Source: Bryobacterales bacterium (lineage in GTDB: Bacteria; Cyanobacteriota; Vampirovibrionia; Obscuribacterales; Obscuribacteraceae). From it: 8,234 nt of DNA. The stretch covers positions 1 to 8,234 of the forward strand of contig CAJCHQ010001030.1 in NCBI GenBank assembly GCA_903970295.1, given 5' to 3'. The notes below the pieces were generated by a model. It was not told where the DNA came from and did no database searches. It saw only the letters and a list, made by a program, of their open reading frames with translations. The stretch's first letter is position 1. Every line of letters begins with the position of its first letter. Made by a program: the position numbers and the translations under genes. Positions 1-6,440 of this stretch are shown here, piece after piece.

Positions 1-160
1 TCGATGCTCTTGACCGCTCTTCAACACTCGAATACAAACATTCACTCAAATTTTGAATTTGTTCATGAATTATCTGGGGGATAATCTTTGACAAAGGCGA
101 AGCGAGGTTGCCGCTGTCTGTGCCATAAGTTCATGCGGAAAACAACTTATTTCGGTAAGT

Positions 161-199
161 AATGAAAAAGGGGAAATCACCAGAAGTCGGTGATTTCCC
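161..199 (-). terminator. Rho-independent terminator of the M1 peptidase gene
   Basis: A perfect 11-bp inverted repeat (171-181 with 189-199, arms GGGAAATCACC/GGTGATTTCCC) encloses a 7-nt loop. Read on the minus strand, the stem is followed by CTTTTTCATT (170 down to 161), a short U-tract. It starts only 12 nt past the TAA of the minus-strand peptidase gene, so it should end that transcript. The plus-strand side has no T-run, so it is probably one-directional. Confidence 0.8.
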
Positions 200-211
200 T
201 GAGTTGTCGGG

Positions 212-2815
212 TTATGCGCTCTTCTTGGATTTACGAATTTTTCGATCCAACTGCGCCAATTCGCCACTGACATGAGCAATCTGCTTCTGTAATGCGGCGA
301 ACTGAACCGATGTATCGTCCTTTGGTTTGGTCATATCCTCAATTGCCAATCTGGCAGCTCGTGATAGACGCCCGTCTTGAGCGGTATGAGCGAGTTCCTT
401 GAGAATTGGCAATGACTTTCTCTGTTTCGTTTCACCCAGGGCACCAATGACAGCCATGCGCAAACGAAATTCGTTCTCGGTCTGATCTGCGACTTGATGC
501 AACTTGACCAGCGCCTTCGGTTTCCTGGAAGTGACCAGACCGAGTGCTTTAATCGCTGCAGGGCGCGCCTGTTGCGATTGACCGGGCGCGGCATTTGCCA
601 CCAGGATATCGATCACTCGTTCATCGTCAAGTTCGGAGAGCCCGTGCAGAGCCGCTATCTTGATAATGTCGTTCCACGACCGACGGTCGAGAGCCTGTCG
701 CAGAGGTTCGAATGCTTTCTTCGAATTGCTATGACCGAGTTCCTGGGCAGCTTCGGCGATAACGAACAAGCTTTCTTCCGTGCCGTCGGTGACTATACCG
801 ACGAGCAAGTCGACAACCGATTCGTCTTTGAACTGCCCGAGATTTTTCACAACCGAACGCCGAACCAGGGCATCGGACTGTTTGACCAGACGCTTCAATG
901 CTGACATCGCCGCGTCTGTCTTGATCATGCCCAGGCAATTGGCAGCCTCGACGCCGACACCCCAGTGGAAGTTGGCGTTGCATGCCTTTTTCAGGGCTTT
1001 TACGACATCCGCACCCTGCAGTTTGGCCAGGGCATGTGCACCGTTGATGCGGCTCATCACCGAATCATCACCGAGCAATTGGCGAATCAGCATGCTCTTG
1101 GTGACACCCCGCAACTCGACCTTCTTCAGCACCCAGTTGTTGGGATCGAAGCGGAAGGTTACCGGTTTTTCCGCGAGCTGAAACTCGAAAGTCTCATCTT
1201 TGCCGGCAACTGTGCGAGTGAACTCCTGATTGGTACCGCCGGCGAAACCGAAGCTGAAAACGATAGGCATCGTGAAGAGACCGGTAGTTTCATCCAGAGT
1301 TTGCGTTTGCGAGACTTTTACAGTTGCAGTTTTCTTGGTTTTGTCCCAGGCGTAGGTCACCGTATATTCTGGGAACCCCGCACCGTAAACCCATTGGTCG
1401 AAGAACTGCTGCAAGTTCTGCCCGGTCGTTTTCTTGATTGCTTTGATCAGGTCATTGGAAGTGACCGACTGAAAAGCATTGTCGGTGTAGAAGGTCTGGC
1501 ACGAATCGTAATAGCCTTTGTCGCCGAGGAGGTAGCGCAGCATATGCCTTACTAACCCGCCCTTCTGATAGGTATGACGATCGAACATGTCCATCGGGTC
1601 GCTGTACTGGTTGGTGACCAGCGGCCGACGGTACTGCCTGTCTTCCGCGAAGTACGTATTGGCTAACCCATGCACGTAATAGTCACGTTCGGGCAGACCG
1701 TAGAAGTGCTCCATCGCTTCGACTTCGCCGTAAGTTGCCCCACCCTCTTGAATGTAGGTGTGAGCCCAGTCCTCGACGGTGATGTAGTCGCCTTCCCAGT
1801 GGTGCTTGAACTCGTGGGCGTTGAGCGCAATTTCCGACTTCCGGTATTCTGCCCGAGTTGTGTGGTCCGAGAGGATGGTGTCGGTCATCGTCGTATTAGT
1901 AGTATTCTCCATACCGCCGAACATGTAGTCCTGCACCATCACCTGAGCATAGCGAACCTTCCACGGATAGTCGACGCCAGACAAACGCGAGAAAAGCTCG
2001 ACTAATTCGTCGGTTCCCTCGAAGTACGCTCTGGCTTGTTCTTCCAGGCTCGGGTCGCAGTACAACTGCACGGGCATTCCGCGCCAACTCTTCTCGAGTT
2101 TGACGAAGACGCCGACTGTGAGAGTGAAGAGATAGGCGCTGTGCGGTAGACTCAGAAGCCAGTGCGTGGTGCGCGTGCCCTGAGCATCGTTGAGCGTTTC
2201 CTCCATGAGCTTGCCATTAGACAGTGCCGTGTATTTCGCCGGTACTGTGACAATCACTTCACCCGTCATCTTGTGGTTGGGATGGTCGGCATTGATCACC
2301 GGGAACCAGTGATGCGAATCTTGATCTTCGCCCTGGGTCCAGGTCTGATGCGGCTTGTTCGGATATTGTGCGGACGGTCCAGTGAAGTAGATGCCGGCCT
2401 TTGGATCTTCGAGGTGATATTGAACCGAAATTTCGATCGTTTCACCTTTGCTCAGGGCCCTGGGCAGCTGAACCGTGAAGCCTTTGTCCGAGAGCGTGAA
2501 AGCGAGCTGATCGTTCGAACCGGCGACGGCAACTTTTTCGACTTTGATGCTTGCGGCAGCTTCGAAAAAGACTTCCGTGATCGAACCGAAGATCGGTTCG
2601 AATGTTGTGTTGCATGTGCCGGACAGTGTTTTGGCTTCCGGTTCGACGGCCAGGACGAGCTTGACGTGTTTGGTCTGGACCGTGAGGCTGGGCGCGTAGC
2701 GACGTGGTGTGCCAGCGCCTGCGAACGGTCTGCGAGCTGCCGTCAATGTGCCTTGCCACCAGTGGTAGTGACTGCAGTGGTGTCCGTGTAAGAGTCTTTC
2801 GTTGTTCTGAGACAT
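212..2815 (-). CDS. M1-family (gluzincin) aminopeptidase with C-terminal HEAT-like repeats
   Basis: The product, 867 aa, is a zinc metallopeptidase of the M1 family, expected to remove N-terminal residues from peptides in the cytoplasm; no signal peptide or membrane segment is visible. Residues about 42-240 match the N-terminal beta domain, ending in the family block QGEDQDSHHWFP (161-172). The substrate-anchoring motif is GGMEN (300-304; GAMEN in classical members). The zinc site is HEFKH (334-338), with the third ligand E357 exactly 18 residues later in QEGGATYGE, so H334, H338, E357 and catalytic E335 are all present. Y416 in YQKGGLV fits the transition-state tyrosine. Residues about 570-830 are alpha-helical HEAT-like repeats (for example 648-675, 713-742, 781-828), followed by a short charged coiled coil to the end. 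The start is supported by AAAGGAG (2822-2828) 6 nt upstream. The N-terminus has an odd His/Cys cluster (residues 10-18). The layout recalls Taf2-like M1 proteins. Substrate specificity is unknown. Confidence 0.93.
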   Translation of the reverse strand: MSQNNERLLHGHHCSHYHWWQGTLTAARRPFAGAGTPRRYAPSLTVQTKHVKLVLAVEPEAKTLSGTCNTTFEPIFGSITEVFFEAAASIKVEKVAVAGSNDQLAFTLSDKGFTVQLPRALSKGETIEISVQYHLEDPKAGIYFTGPSAQYPNKPHQTWTQGEDQDSHHWFPVINADHPNHKMTGEVIVTVPAKYTALSNGKLMEETLNDAQGTRTTHWLLSLPHSAYLFTLTVGVFVKLEKSWRGMPVQLYCDPSLEEQARAYFEGTDELVELFSRLSGVDYPWKVRYAQVMVQDYMFGGMENTTNTTMTDTILSDHTTRAEYRKSEIALNAHEFKHHWEGDYITVEDWAHTYIQEGGATYGEVEAMEHFYGLPERDYYVHGLANTYFAEDRQYRRPLVTNQYSDPMDMFDRHTYQKGGLVRHMLRYLLGDKGYYDSCQTFYTDNAFQSVTSNDLIKAIKKTTGQNLQQFFDQWVYGAGFPEYTVTYAWDKTKKTATVKVSQTQTLDETTGLFTMPIVFSFGFAGGTNQEFTRTVAGKDETFEFQLAEKPVTFRFDPNNWVLKKVELRGVTKSMLIRQLLGDDSVMSRINGAHALAKLQGADVVKALKKACNANFHWGVGVEAANCLGMIKTDAAMSALKRLVKQSDALVRRSVVKNLGQFKDESVVDLLVGIVTDGTEESLFVIAEAAQELGHSNSKKAFEPLRQALDRRSWNDIIKIAALHGLSELDDERVIDILVANAAPGQSQQARPAAIKALGLVTSRKPKALVKLHQVADQTENEFRLRMAVIGALGETKQRKSLPILKELAHTAQDGRLSRAARLAIEDMTKPKDDTSVQFAALQKQIAHVSGELAQLDRKIRKSKKSA

Positions 2816-2868
2816 AACGGTCTCCTTTAGGTATAACAGTTGAGGCCGTCACGCGTTTGCGTTGGCCG

Positions 2869-2906
2869 TGCACCAGGGCGAGAAAGTCCGAGAAAGCTCT
2901 GGTGCA
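2869..2906. promoter_or_regulatory. Inverted repeat in the peptidase leader, with a direct repeat in its loop
   Basis: TGCACCAGGGC (2869-2879) faces GCTCTGGTGCA (2896-2906). It pairs over 11 positions with one G-T wobble in plus-strand terms; on the minus-strand transcript that position is an A-C mismatch and the outer 8 bp stay perfect. The interior carries CGAGAAAG twice (2879-2886 and 2889-2896), 10 bp apart, which would put the copies on the same helix face. The element lies 54-91 nt upstream of the peptidase ATG, so it could be a leader hairpin or a protein-binding site. It could also be chance. Confidence 0.3.
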
Positions 2907-3097
2907 AGCTCCGGAATTGTTTTTCGTAGTCAGCGTTTTAGAACTAAGTCAAAAGCAGTGATTTGGTTGTTAGGCAAAAAGAAAAAATCAATGATTTGAA
3001 ACTATGCCTGCAAGAGTGTTTGCTGCAAGCATGAAATGATATGTGTGCGCTGCTTGGCAAGCCTTTTGTATATATGACAGGTGGCAGCGCTTGCGCT

Positions 3098-3124
3098 ATG
3101 CGATTTTTGCTAAAAATAGCGCAT
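3098..3124. repeat. AT-rich hairpin in the spacer
   Basis: ATGCG (3098-3102) and ATTTTT (3103-3108) pair with AAAAAT (3112-3117) and CGCAT (3120-3124), leaving a 3-nt loop and a 2-nt AG bulge. An alternative pairing is GCGCTAT (3094-3100) with ATAGCGC (3116-3122). Neither strand has a T-run after it, so it is not a standard terminator. Its role is unknown. Confidence 0.35.
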
Positions 3125-3332
3125 GTTGCTGCGTATAGATTTATTCATGACAACAGTTTTTGAGCTGCTCACAGGCAACTCTCCCATTTAGCAGAGCTGT
3201 TAAGTCGCTGGTGGAGAAAATCCGGTCCATTCACAACTTGTAAAGTACGCCCACCTGATTTTGCAATTCGATTGGCTCAAAGATTAGGCTCTCGTATCTT
3301 CAATCAAATTTCACAAGGAACATATACCCTCA

Positions 3333-3695
3333 TCAATCAGTGCGCCCAGCCCGCTCGTAGTCGTCGGAATAACGGATGATGTCTTCCTCTGGGAATGCGT
3401 CTCCGGTCTGAATTTCGATAATCTCTACAGGTTCATCGCCTGCACAGCCGAGTCGATGTTTGGTGCCTCTTTTGATGAAAACATGATCGCCGTAATGGTA
3501 ATCCCTCGTCACGTCATCCAGAGTTACATGCGCCACCCCTCGGACTATGACCCAGTGTTCGTCGCGGTGCTTGTGGCTCTGGTAACTGAGGCGATGTCCC
3601 GGGTTGACCACTAGACGTTTCACCTTCGTGAACGCTTTGTCCTCAAGCACAAAAAAGCTACCCCAGGGCCTGTCCCATCGATTTTCTTCAGTCAT
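3333..3695 (-). CDS. Stand-alone cupin of the mannose-6-phosphate isomerase type II family
   Basis: This 120-aa protein is a single cupin barrel matching the C-terminal isomerase domain of bifunctional type II phosphomannose isomerase / GDP-mannose pyrophosphorylase proteins (MannoseP_isomer family), which interconvert fructose-6-phosphate and mannose-6-phosphate. Visible signatures are RPWGSF (9-14), the metal-binding block QSHKHRDEHW (39-48; candidate ligands Q39, H41, H43, E46), H80 in RGTKHRL, and the family ending EIQTGDAFPEEDIIRYSDDY. Proteins of this size that lack the nucleotidyltransferase half are common and often of untested activity. The chosen ATG has AGAGG 8 nt upstream and begins just before the conserved block. 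An upstream in-frame ATG at 3740 would add 15 unconserved residues and lacks a good ribosome-binding site. No other mannose or sugar-nucleotide genes are nearby, so sugar binding without isomerase activity cannot be excluded. Confidence 0.88.
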   Translation of the reverse strand: MTEENRWDRPWGSFFVLEDKAFTKVKRLVVNPGHRLSYQSHKHRDEHWVIVRGVAHVTLDDVTRDYHYGDHVFIKRGTKHRLGCAGDEPVEIIEIQTGDAFPEEDIIRYSDDYERAGRTD

Positions 3696-3831
3696 TCCTG
3701 ACGCCTCTTCTGTCTGTCTATGCTGCCTAGATCGTAGCATCAGCCTGACCGAAAGCTGTCCCCCGGGTTTGACTGCATACGAAATTCAGCGCGATTGTCG
3801 GCAACATAATCGCTGACTCTCGTGCTGGGTT

Positions 3832-3853
3832 TGCACCATCTGTGGTGCATTTT
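3832..3853 (+). promoter_or_regulatory. Hairpin followed by TTTT upstream of the thioredoxin gene
   Basis: TGCACCA (3832-3838) and TGGTGCA (3843-3849) form a perfect 7-bp stem with a TCTG loop, followed by TTTT (3850-3853). It lies 80-100 nt before the thioredoxin-domain ATG, in the divergent spacer. It could be a weak intrinsic terminator or attenuator, or an 18-bp operator. A TTGACT box (3769-3774) sits upstream, but no good -10 follows at the right distance. A 7-bp arm of this kind can arise by chance. Confidence 0.35.
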
Positions 3854-3932
3854 CGACGCGAAACAAATGTCTCGCGTTAACTGAGTCGGGCGTTGGGCTC
3901 GTCTCCATAGCCAACCATCAAGGAGTATATTT

Positions 3933-4739
3933 ATGTCTGAAAGCCAAGTCACCAGTGCCATCGTGCACGCCACTGAAACTGATTTCGACACACTTACCGC
4001 CGGCTCGCCACTCGTGCTCGTCAAGTTCGGCGCCGCCTGGTGCCCGCCCTGTCGTCAGATGGGTCCTTTCGTCGAACTCTTCGCTCGCCTCTACGCCGGA
4101 CGAGTTCTCGTCGTCGAAGTCAACAAAGACGATGCGCCGACCCTGAGTGAGCGTTTTGGCGTCAATGGCATCCCGCATGTCGTCGTCATGCGTGACGGTG
4201 TCGCGGGCGAGAATTTCGCCGGCTTCTACGGCGACGTGACCAGGGAGAAAGTGCGCAATCTGCTCTTCGGTGCGGGCGCGGCTGAAGAGCAATCGCCAGC
4301 GGAAATCGGTTTCGCAGCGCTTTCCGCAGCCGCGGCAGCCGACTTCGAAGCCGCCAACGCCGCTGCCGAAAACTCGCCTGAAGTGCAAGCTTTCAACAGA
4401 GCCTACAGACCGCGTGCGCAAGCCTATCGGGTAGCCCTCGTCGCGCTGCAAGAAGAGCTGAACAACGGCAACATCGACCAGGCCGCTTTCGATGCCCGAC
4501 TCGCCGAGCTGAGAAAGCCTCTCCAGGAATATCAGGAATCGCCTGAATTCCAGGCACTCCTCGCCGGCTACAAGGAAGTGCAGCTGCGGGGAGAAACGGC
4601 CTACGTGGCGGCAATCTCTGCTGCCGTCGAGCAGTTCTTTCCGCTGAAGGCCGCTGCGCCTGCCGCTTCTGCCGAGGCATCGACCGAAACTCTTCCTGGT
4701 GCGGTCTGTCAAATCGGCGATCCGGCCTGCCACAGCTAA
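3933..4739 (+). CDS. Thioredoxin-domain protein with YlbF-like helical extension and C-terminal Cys pair
   Basis: The product has 268 aa. Residues about 8-115 form a thioredoxin fold with the canonical WCPPC active site (36-40) and the cis-proline in GIP (79-81), so thiol-disulfide exchange is likely. No signal peptide is seen, which suggests a cytoplasmic protein. An Ala/Glu-rich linker (116-146) leads to an all-helical region (about 147-237) whose pattern resembles YlbF/YmcA (Com_YlbF) proteins: NSPEVQAF, then LQEELNNGNID, then ESPEFQALLAGYKEVQ. An Ala-rich stretch then leads to an end carrying C259 and C266 (CX6C), which could be a redox relay or metal/Fe-S ligands. The start has AGGAG at 3921-3925, 7 nt before ATG. 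The gene is divergent from the cupin gene and followed by two terminators, so it is probably monocistronic. The thioredoxin call is firm; the YlbF relation rests on pattern only. Confidence 0.9.
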   Translation: MSESQVTSAIVHATETDFDTLTAGSPLVLVKFGAAWCPPCRQMGPFVELFARLYAGRVLVVEVNKDDAPTLSERFGVNGIPHVVVMRDGVAGENFAGFYGDVTREKVRNLLFGAGAAEEQSPAEIGFAALSAAAAADFEAANAAAENSPEVQAFNRAYRPRAQAYRVALVALQEELNNGNIDQAAFDARLAELRKPLQEYQESPEFQALLAGYKEVQLRGETAYVAAISAAVEQFFPLKAAAPAASAEASTETLPGAVCQIGDPACHS

Positions 4740-4778
4740 CAGCCTGGTTTGCTGGATGCATGATGTTTGATTGACGAG

Positions 4779-4819
4779 CGATAAGGTTTGCGGCTCTGTC
4801 CGTCAAGCCTTATCGTTTT
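4779..4819 (+). terminator. Intrinsic terminator of the thioredoxin-domain gene
   Basis: CGATAAGGTTTG (4779-4790) pairs with CAAGCCTTATCG (4804-4815) over 12 positions with one T-G wobble, and CGG/CCG can extend the stem into the loop. TTTT (4816-4819) follows directly. It starts 40 nt after the TAA of the thioredoxin-domain gene. The wobble and the T-run both favour the plus strand. Confidence 0.75.
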
Positions 4820-4872
4820 GAGTTCTGTGCGATTATAAGGTGTAGTAAATATTGGCGACGACGAAAAAAAAG

Positions 4873-4917
4873 AAAAAGGAGCCGCACCTCGCAGGAAGTG
4901 CAGCTGCCTTTTTTTTT
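4873..4917. terminator. Bidirectional terminator between convergent genes
   Basis: AAAAAGGAGCCGCAC (4873-4887) faces GTGCAGCTGCC plus T-run (4898-4917). The arms pair with one bulge and one mismatch around a 10-nt loop. A nine-T run (4909-4917) follows on the plus strand. On the minus strand the stem is followed by TTTTTC and a further T-run (complement of the A-rich 4864-4877). It can therefore stop the minus-strand coiled-coil gene, 115 nt downstream of its stop, and back up the plus-strand terminator at 4779. Confidence 0.8.
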
Positions 4918-5031
4918 GCTTTTTCACCGTTAGCCACGTGCGCTCCCCATCAAAGCCTTGACGTTTTGCAAGTGCAGCCGAGCTGCCTCAAAGTTTCGTC
5001 CAGGAGTTTTGACGGGGAGAGCAATTCGCGA

Positions 5032-5535
5032 TCAGCTTTCGGTACCGACCTCGTCTGACGGCGGTTGACCGCTGAGTGCAGCTTCGGCGTCGCGGGCGCG
5101 ATCCTGAGCGTCTTCGCCGGCGGCGATGTCGTTGAGGATCTTCTCGCTCTTCGCATCGTAAGTAGCTTCGGCGCTGGCGAGTTCGACCCGGAGGTTGCTC
5201 TGGGTACGTTCGATCATGCGCTGGTACGATTCGATGCGACTTGCTGCCTGCATGCGCAATGCATTCAAGGCTCTGGCGCGCGATTCCAACACTCTGAACT
5301 CAGCCTCGTTGGCGGCGCCAATGGCTTTGCCCAGCGCTTCGCTGTTGAGTTTCGCTTGAGCGGCGCCGGTTGCCTTGACTTTGGCGATCAAGCGTTCGAG
5401 TTCGGCGATCTCATCGTTGACGAAGCCGTTGTAGCGGTCGCTTTTGTTGGCGAGGCGAACGACACGTGATTTTCCAGACAGCAAGTCCAGAATCGTGTTC
5501 GCCCAATCTATACCCACATTTCTGTAGTAGCGCAT
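5032..5535 (-). CDS. Coiled-coil protein of unknown function
   Basis: The product is 167 aa from the chosen start. I do not recognise a family. The first 40 residues (MRYYRNVGIDWANTILDLLS and onward) look like a folded or amphipathic lead-in. From about residue 40 to 150 it is a long, charged, Ala/Glu/Arg-rich helix suited to coiled-coil formation. The C-terminus is an acidic, Pro/Ser-containing tail. No cysteine, signal peptide or membrane span is present. The layout loosely recalls small PspA-like or structural coiled-coil proteins, but no signature supports that. The ATG at 5535 is preferred because GAAGGA lies 9 nt upstream. In-frame ATGs at 5544 (ribosome site directly abutting) and 5565 (no ribosome site) are alternatives, adding 3 or 10 residues. 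It is monocistronic and converges on the thioredoxin-domain gene. Confidence 0.75.
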   Translation of the reverse strand: MRYYRNVGIDWANTILDLLSGKSRVVRLANKSDRYNGFVNDEIAELERLIAKVKATGAAQAKLNSEALGKAIGAANEAEFRVLESRARALNALRMQAASRIESYQRMIERTQSNLRVELASAEATYDAKSEKILNDIAAGEDAQDRARDAEAALSGQPPSDEVGTES

Positions 5536-5922
5536 TTGCTTCATTCCTTCTCTGTTAATCGTCATTGCCAGGGGGTTGAAATCTCGAGTTCAGCTCCGAT
5601 TGCGGCGGTGGCCTTATCCCAAGTCGTGGTGTGAAAAGACTGATAGCTCTCATCCATTCCCTTCCATGCGGTACGCACAGTTCAGTCGAGGCCAGCTCCT
5701 GTGTGAACTGAGACGGTCACAACTGATGAATGTCAGAAAGTGAACGTCACTGTGAGGTGGTTACAAGCTGGGTTTTAGGTCCGTAAGTGCAAGGAAGAGA
5801 AGTGTCTTCAGACTAACTGTTGTAAGTAGGGGGCTCCAACAACATTGATGTTTTTGACTGTGAAGGAACGAATCTTTACTGACCTGTAAGCTCAACAGGG
5901 CTATGGCAGCGTTTGTACCTTA

Positions 5923-5952
5923 TTGTGCACCAGGCAATCGTCGGAAAATAAT
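5923..5952 (+). promoter_or_regulatory. Candidate promoter ahead of the structured region
   Basis: TTGTGC (5923-5928) and AATAAT (5947-5952) stand 18 nt apart. The -10 box matches 5 of 6 consensus bases and the -35 box only 3 of 6. Initiation near 5959 would place the inverted-repeat cluster right at the 5' end of the transcript, about 480 nt upstream of the HAD start. This is a prediction from sequence alone. Confidence 0.3.
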
Positions 5953-5965
5953 TAGTGCTCGTCCG

Positions 5966-6192
5966 ATTGGCGCGAGTTGCGCGAAGTTTAGTAGGATTGG
6001 TTTAAGCCAAGAGCTGTCGGCACTTGCTGAAGGTGTGCGAAGTGAGATAGCCGTAACTTAGGCGGTGAGAATCTCGGGTGAAAAACAAAAAATTTGCAGC
6101 CGTACGGCTGTCAAGTGCCGCCGTGTGCGGCTTCCATCTCCCGTCAAACGAAGTGGTGGAAACGCTCCCGCAGCGAAGATTTTCGTTGTGGG
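5966..6192 (+). ncRNA. Candidate structured RNA or 5' leader
   Basis: Several complementary segments are nested here. GCGC/GCGC (5970-5973 with 5979-5982) forms a small hairpin. CGGCACTTG (6018-6026) pairs perfectly with CAAGTGCCG (6112-6120), closing a domain that holds GAGAT/ATCTC (6044-6048 with 6071-6075), an A-rich linker (6078-6095) and the palindrome CAGCCGTACGGCTG (6097-6110). Downstream, CCCGCAGCGAA (6167-6177) pairs with TTCGTTGTGGG (6182-6192) over 11 positions around a GATT loop. Its two wobbles are G-U only in the plus-strand RNA, which favours that strand. I cannot match it to RNase P, tmRNA, 6S or a riboswitch class known to me. The ends are guesses, and individual stems of this size can be chance. 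Confidence 0.3.
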
Positions 6193-6306
6193 CAGTCTTG
6201 TTATTACGTTTAGAAACTGATACGCCACAAGTATCTACTCTTTTCACTTGATCTCAAGCCAAAAACAAACTAACACTCTTATTTCTTCTGCCTTTCATAG
6301 CTCTCT

Positions 6307-6326
6307 CTAATCCCCCGTTGGATTAG
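6307..6326. repeat. Short perfect inverted repeat
   Basis: CTAATCC (6307-6313) and GGATTAG (6320-6326) form a 7-bp stem with loop CCCGTT. It lies 115-134 nt before the HAD ATG, with no T-run on either side. It may be an operator or leader hairpin, or chance. Confidence 0.3.
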
Positions 6327-6440
6327 CCCTCGAGCACATTTAAGACCTAGCGAGTTCATCGAGCAGCGTGCGCCATTTATGTGCCATGCCCTCGAGTTGT
6401 TTACCGGGCGCTGCTTTGCTGCGCTGCAAGGAGTTATGCC

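Larger units (their letters stand above)
2816..3332. other. Long spacer between the M1 peptidase and cupin genes
   Basis: No convincing gene is seen on either strand. The spacer must hold the minus-strand promoter of the peptidase. Two weak candidates, read on the minus strand, are TTGACT (2947-2952) with TACGAA (2923-2928, 18-nt spacing), and TTGCAG (3023-3028) with CATAGT (3001-3006, 16-nt spacing); neither is strong. No clear intrinsic terminator for the minus-strand cupin gene is seen below 3333. A 14-codon frame at 3145-3189 has no ribosome-binding site and is not called. Two hairpins in the spacer are listed separately. Confidence 0.5.
5536..6440. other. 905-nt stretch without a convincing gene
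   Basis: The stretch lies between the start of the minus-strand coiled-coil gene and the start of the plus-strand HAD gene, so it should hold both promoters. No frame looks like a real protein; the longest, on the minus strand at 6002-6247, has no family signature and overlaps inverted repeats. Elements seen include CAGTTCA/TGAACTG (5678-5684 with 5704-5710), TGTTGT/ACAACA (5818-5823 with 5839-5844), a plus-strand promoter-like pair near 5923-5952, and a cluster of pairing segments at 5966-6192. A second weak plus-strand promoter for the HAD gene is TTGATC (6248-6253) with TAACAC (6271-6276), 17-nt spacing. Just before the HAD gene, AGCAGCG (6362-6368) can pair with CGCTGCT (6409-6415). Confidence 0.5.

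Noticed and set aside
1..84. Open frames entering from the left edge (stops at 54-56 and 82-84)
   Set aside because: Only 17-27 codons are visible, two frames are equally open, and neither shows a recognisable C-terminus, so no partial gene is called.
494..2791. Several plus-strand open frames of 110-209 codons opposite the M1 peptidase gene
   Set aside because: They are antisense to a gene with intact catalytic motifs, lack ribosome-binding sites and family signatures, and reflect codon bias of the real strand.
2947..2959. AAGTCAAAAGCAG shared with the segment near 8201-8213
   Set aside because: A single 13-base match is close to chance expectation here, and the flanks do not extend the similarity.
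3918..4733. A 271-codon minus-strand frame covering the thioredoxin-domain gene
   Set aside because: The plus-strand frame carries WCPPC, the cis-proline and a strong ribosome-binding site; the antisense frame has no protein-like motif.
5925..5934. GTGCACCAGG decamer also present at 2868-2877
   Set aside because: Ten-base repeats are expected many times by chance in a window of this size.
6018..6131. Possible group II intron fragment (AGCCGTA/CGG-type and GTGAGAATCTCG-type strings)
   Set aside because: The resemblance is superficial: no full domain V with a GAAA tetraloop, no reverse transcriptase and no intron boundaries are seen.
6002..6247. 81-codon minus-strand frame in the non-coding stretch
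   Set aside because: No ribosome-binding site or recognisable domain was found and it overlaps the inverted-repeat cluster; considered shadow.
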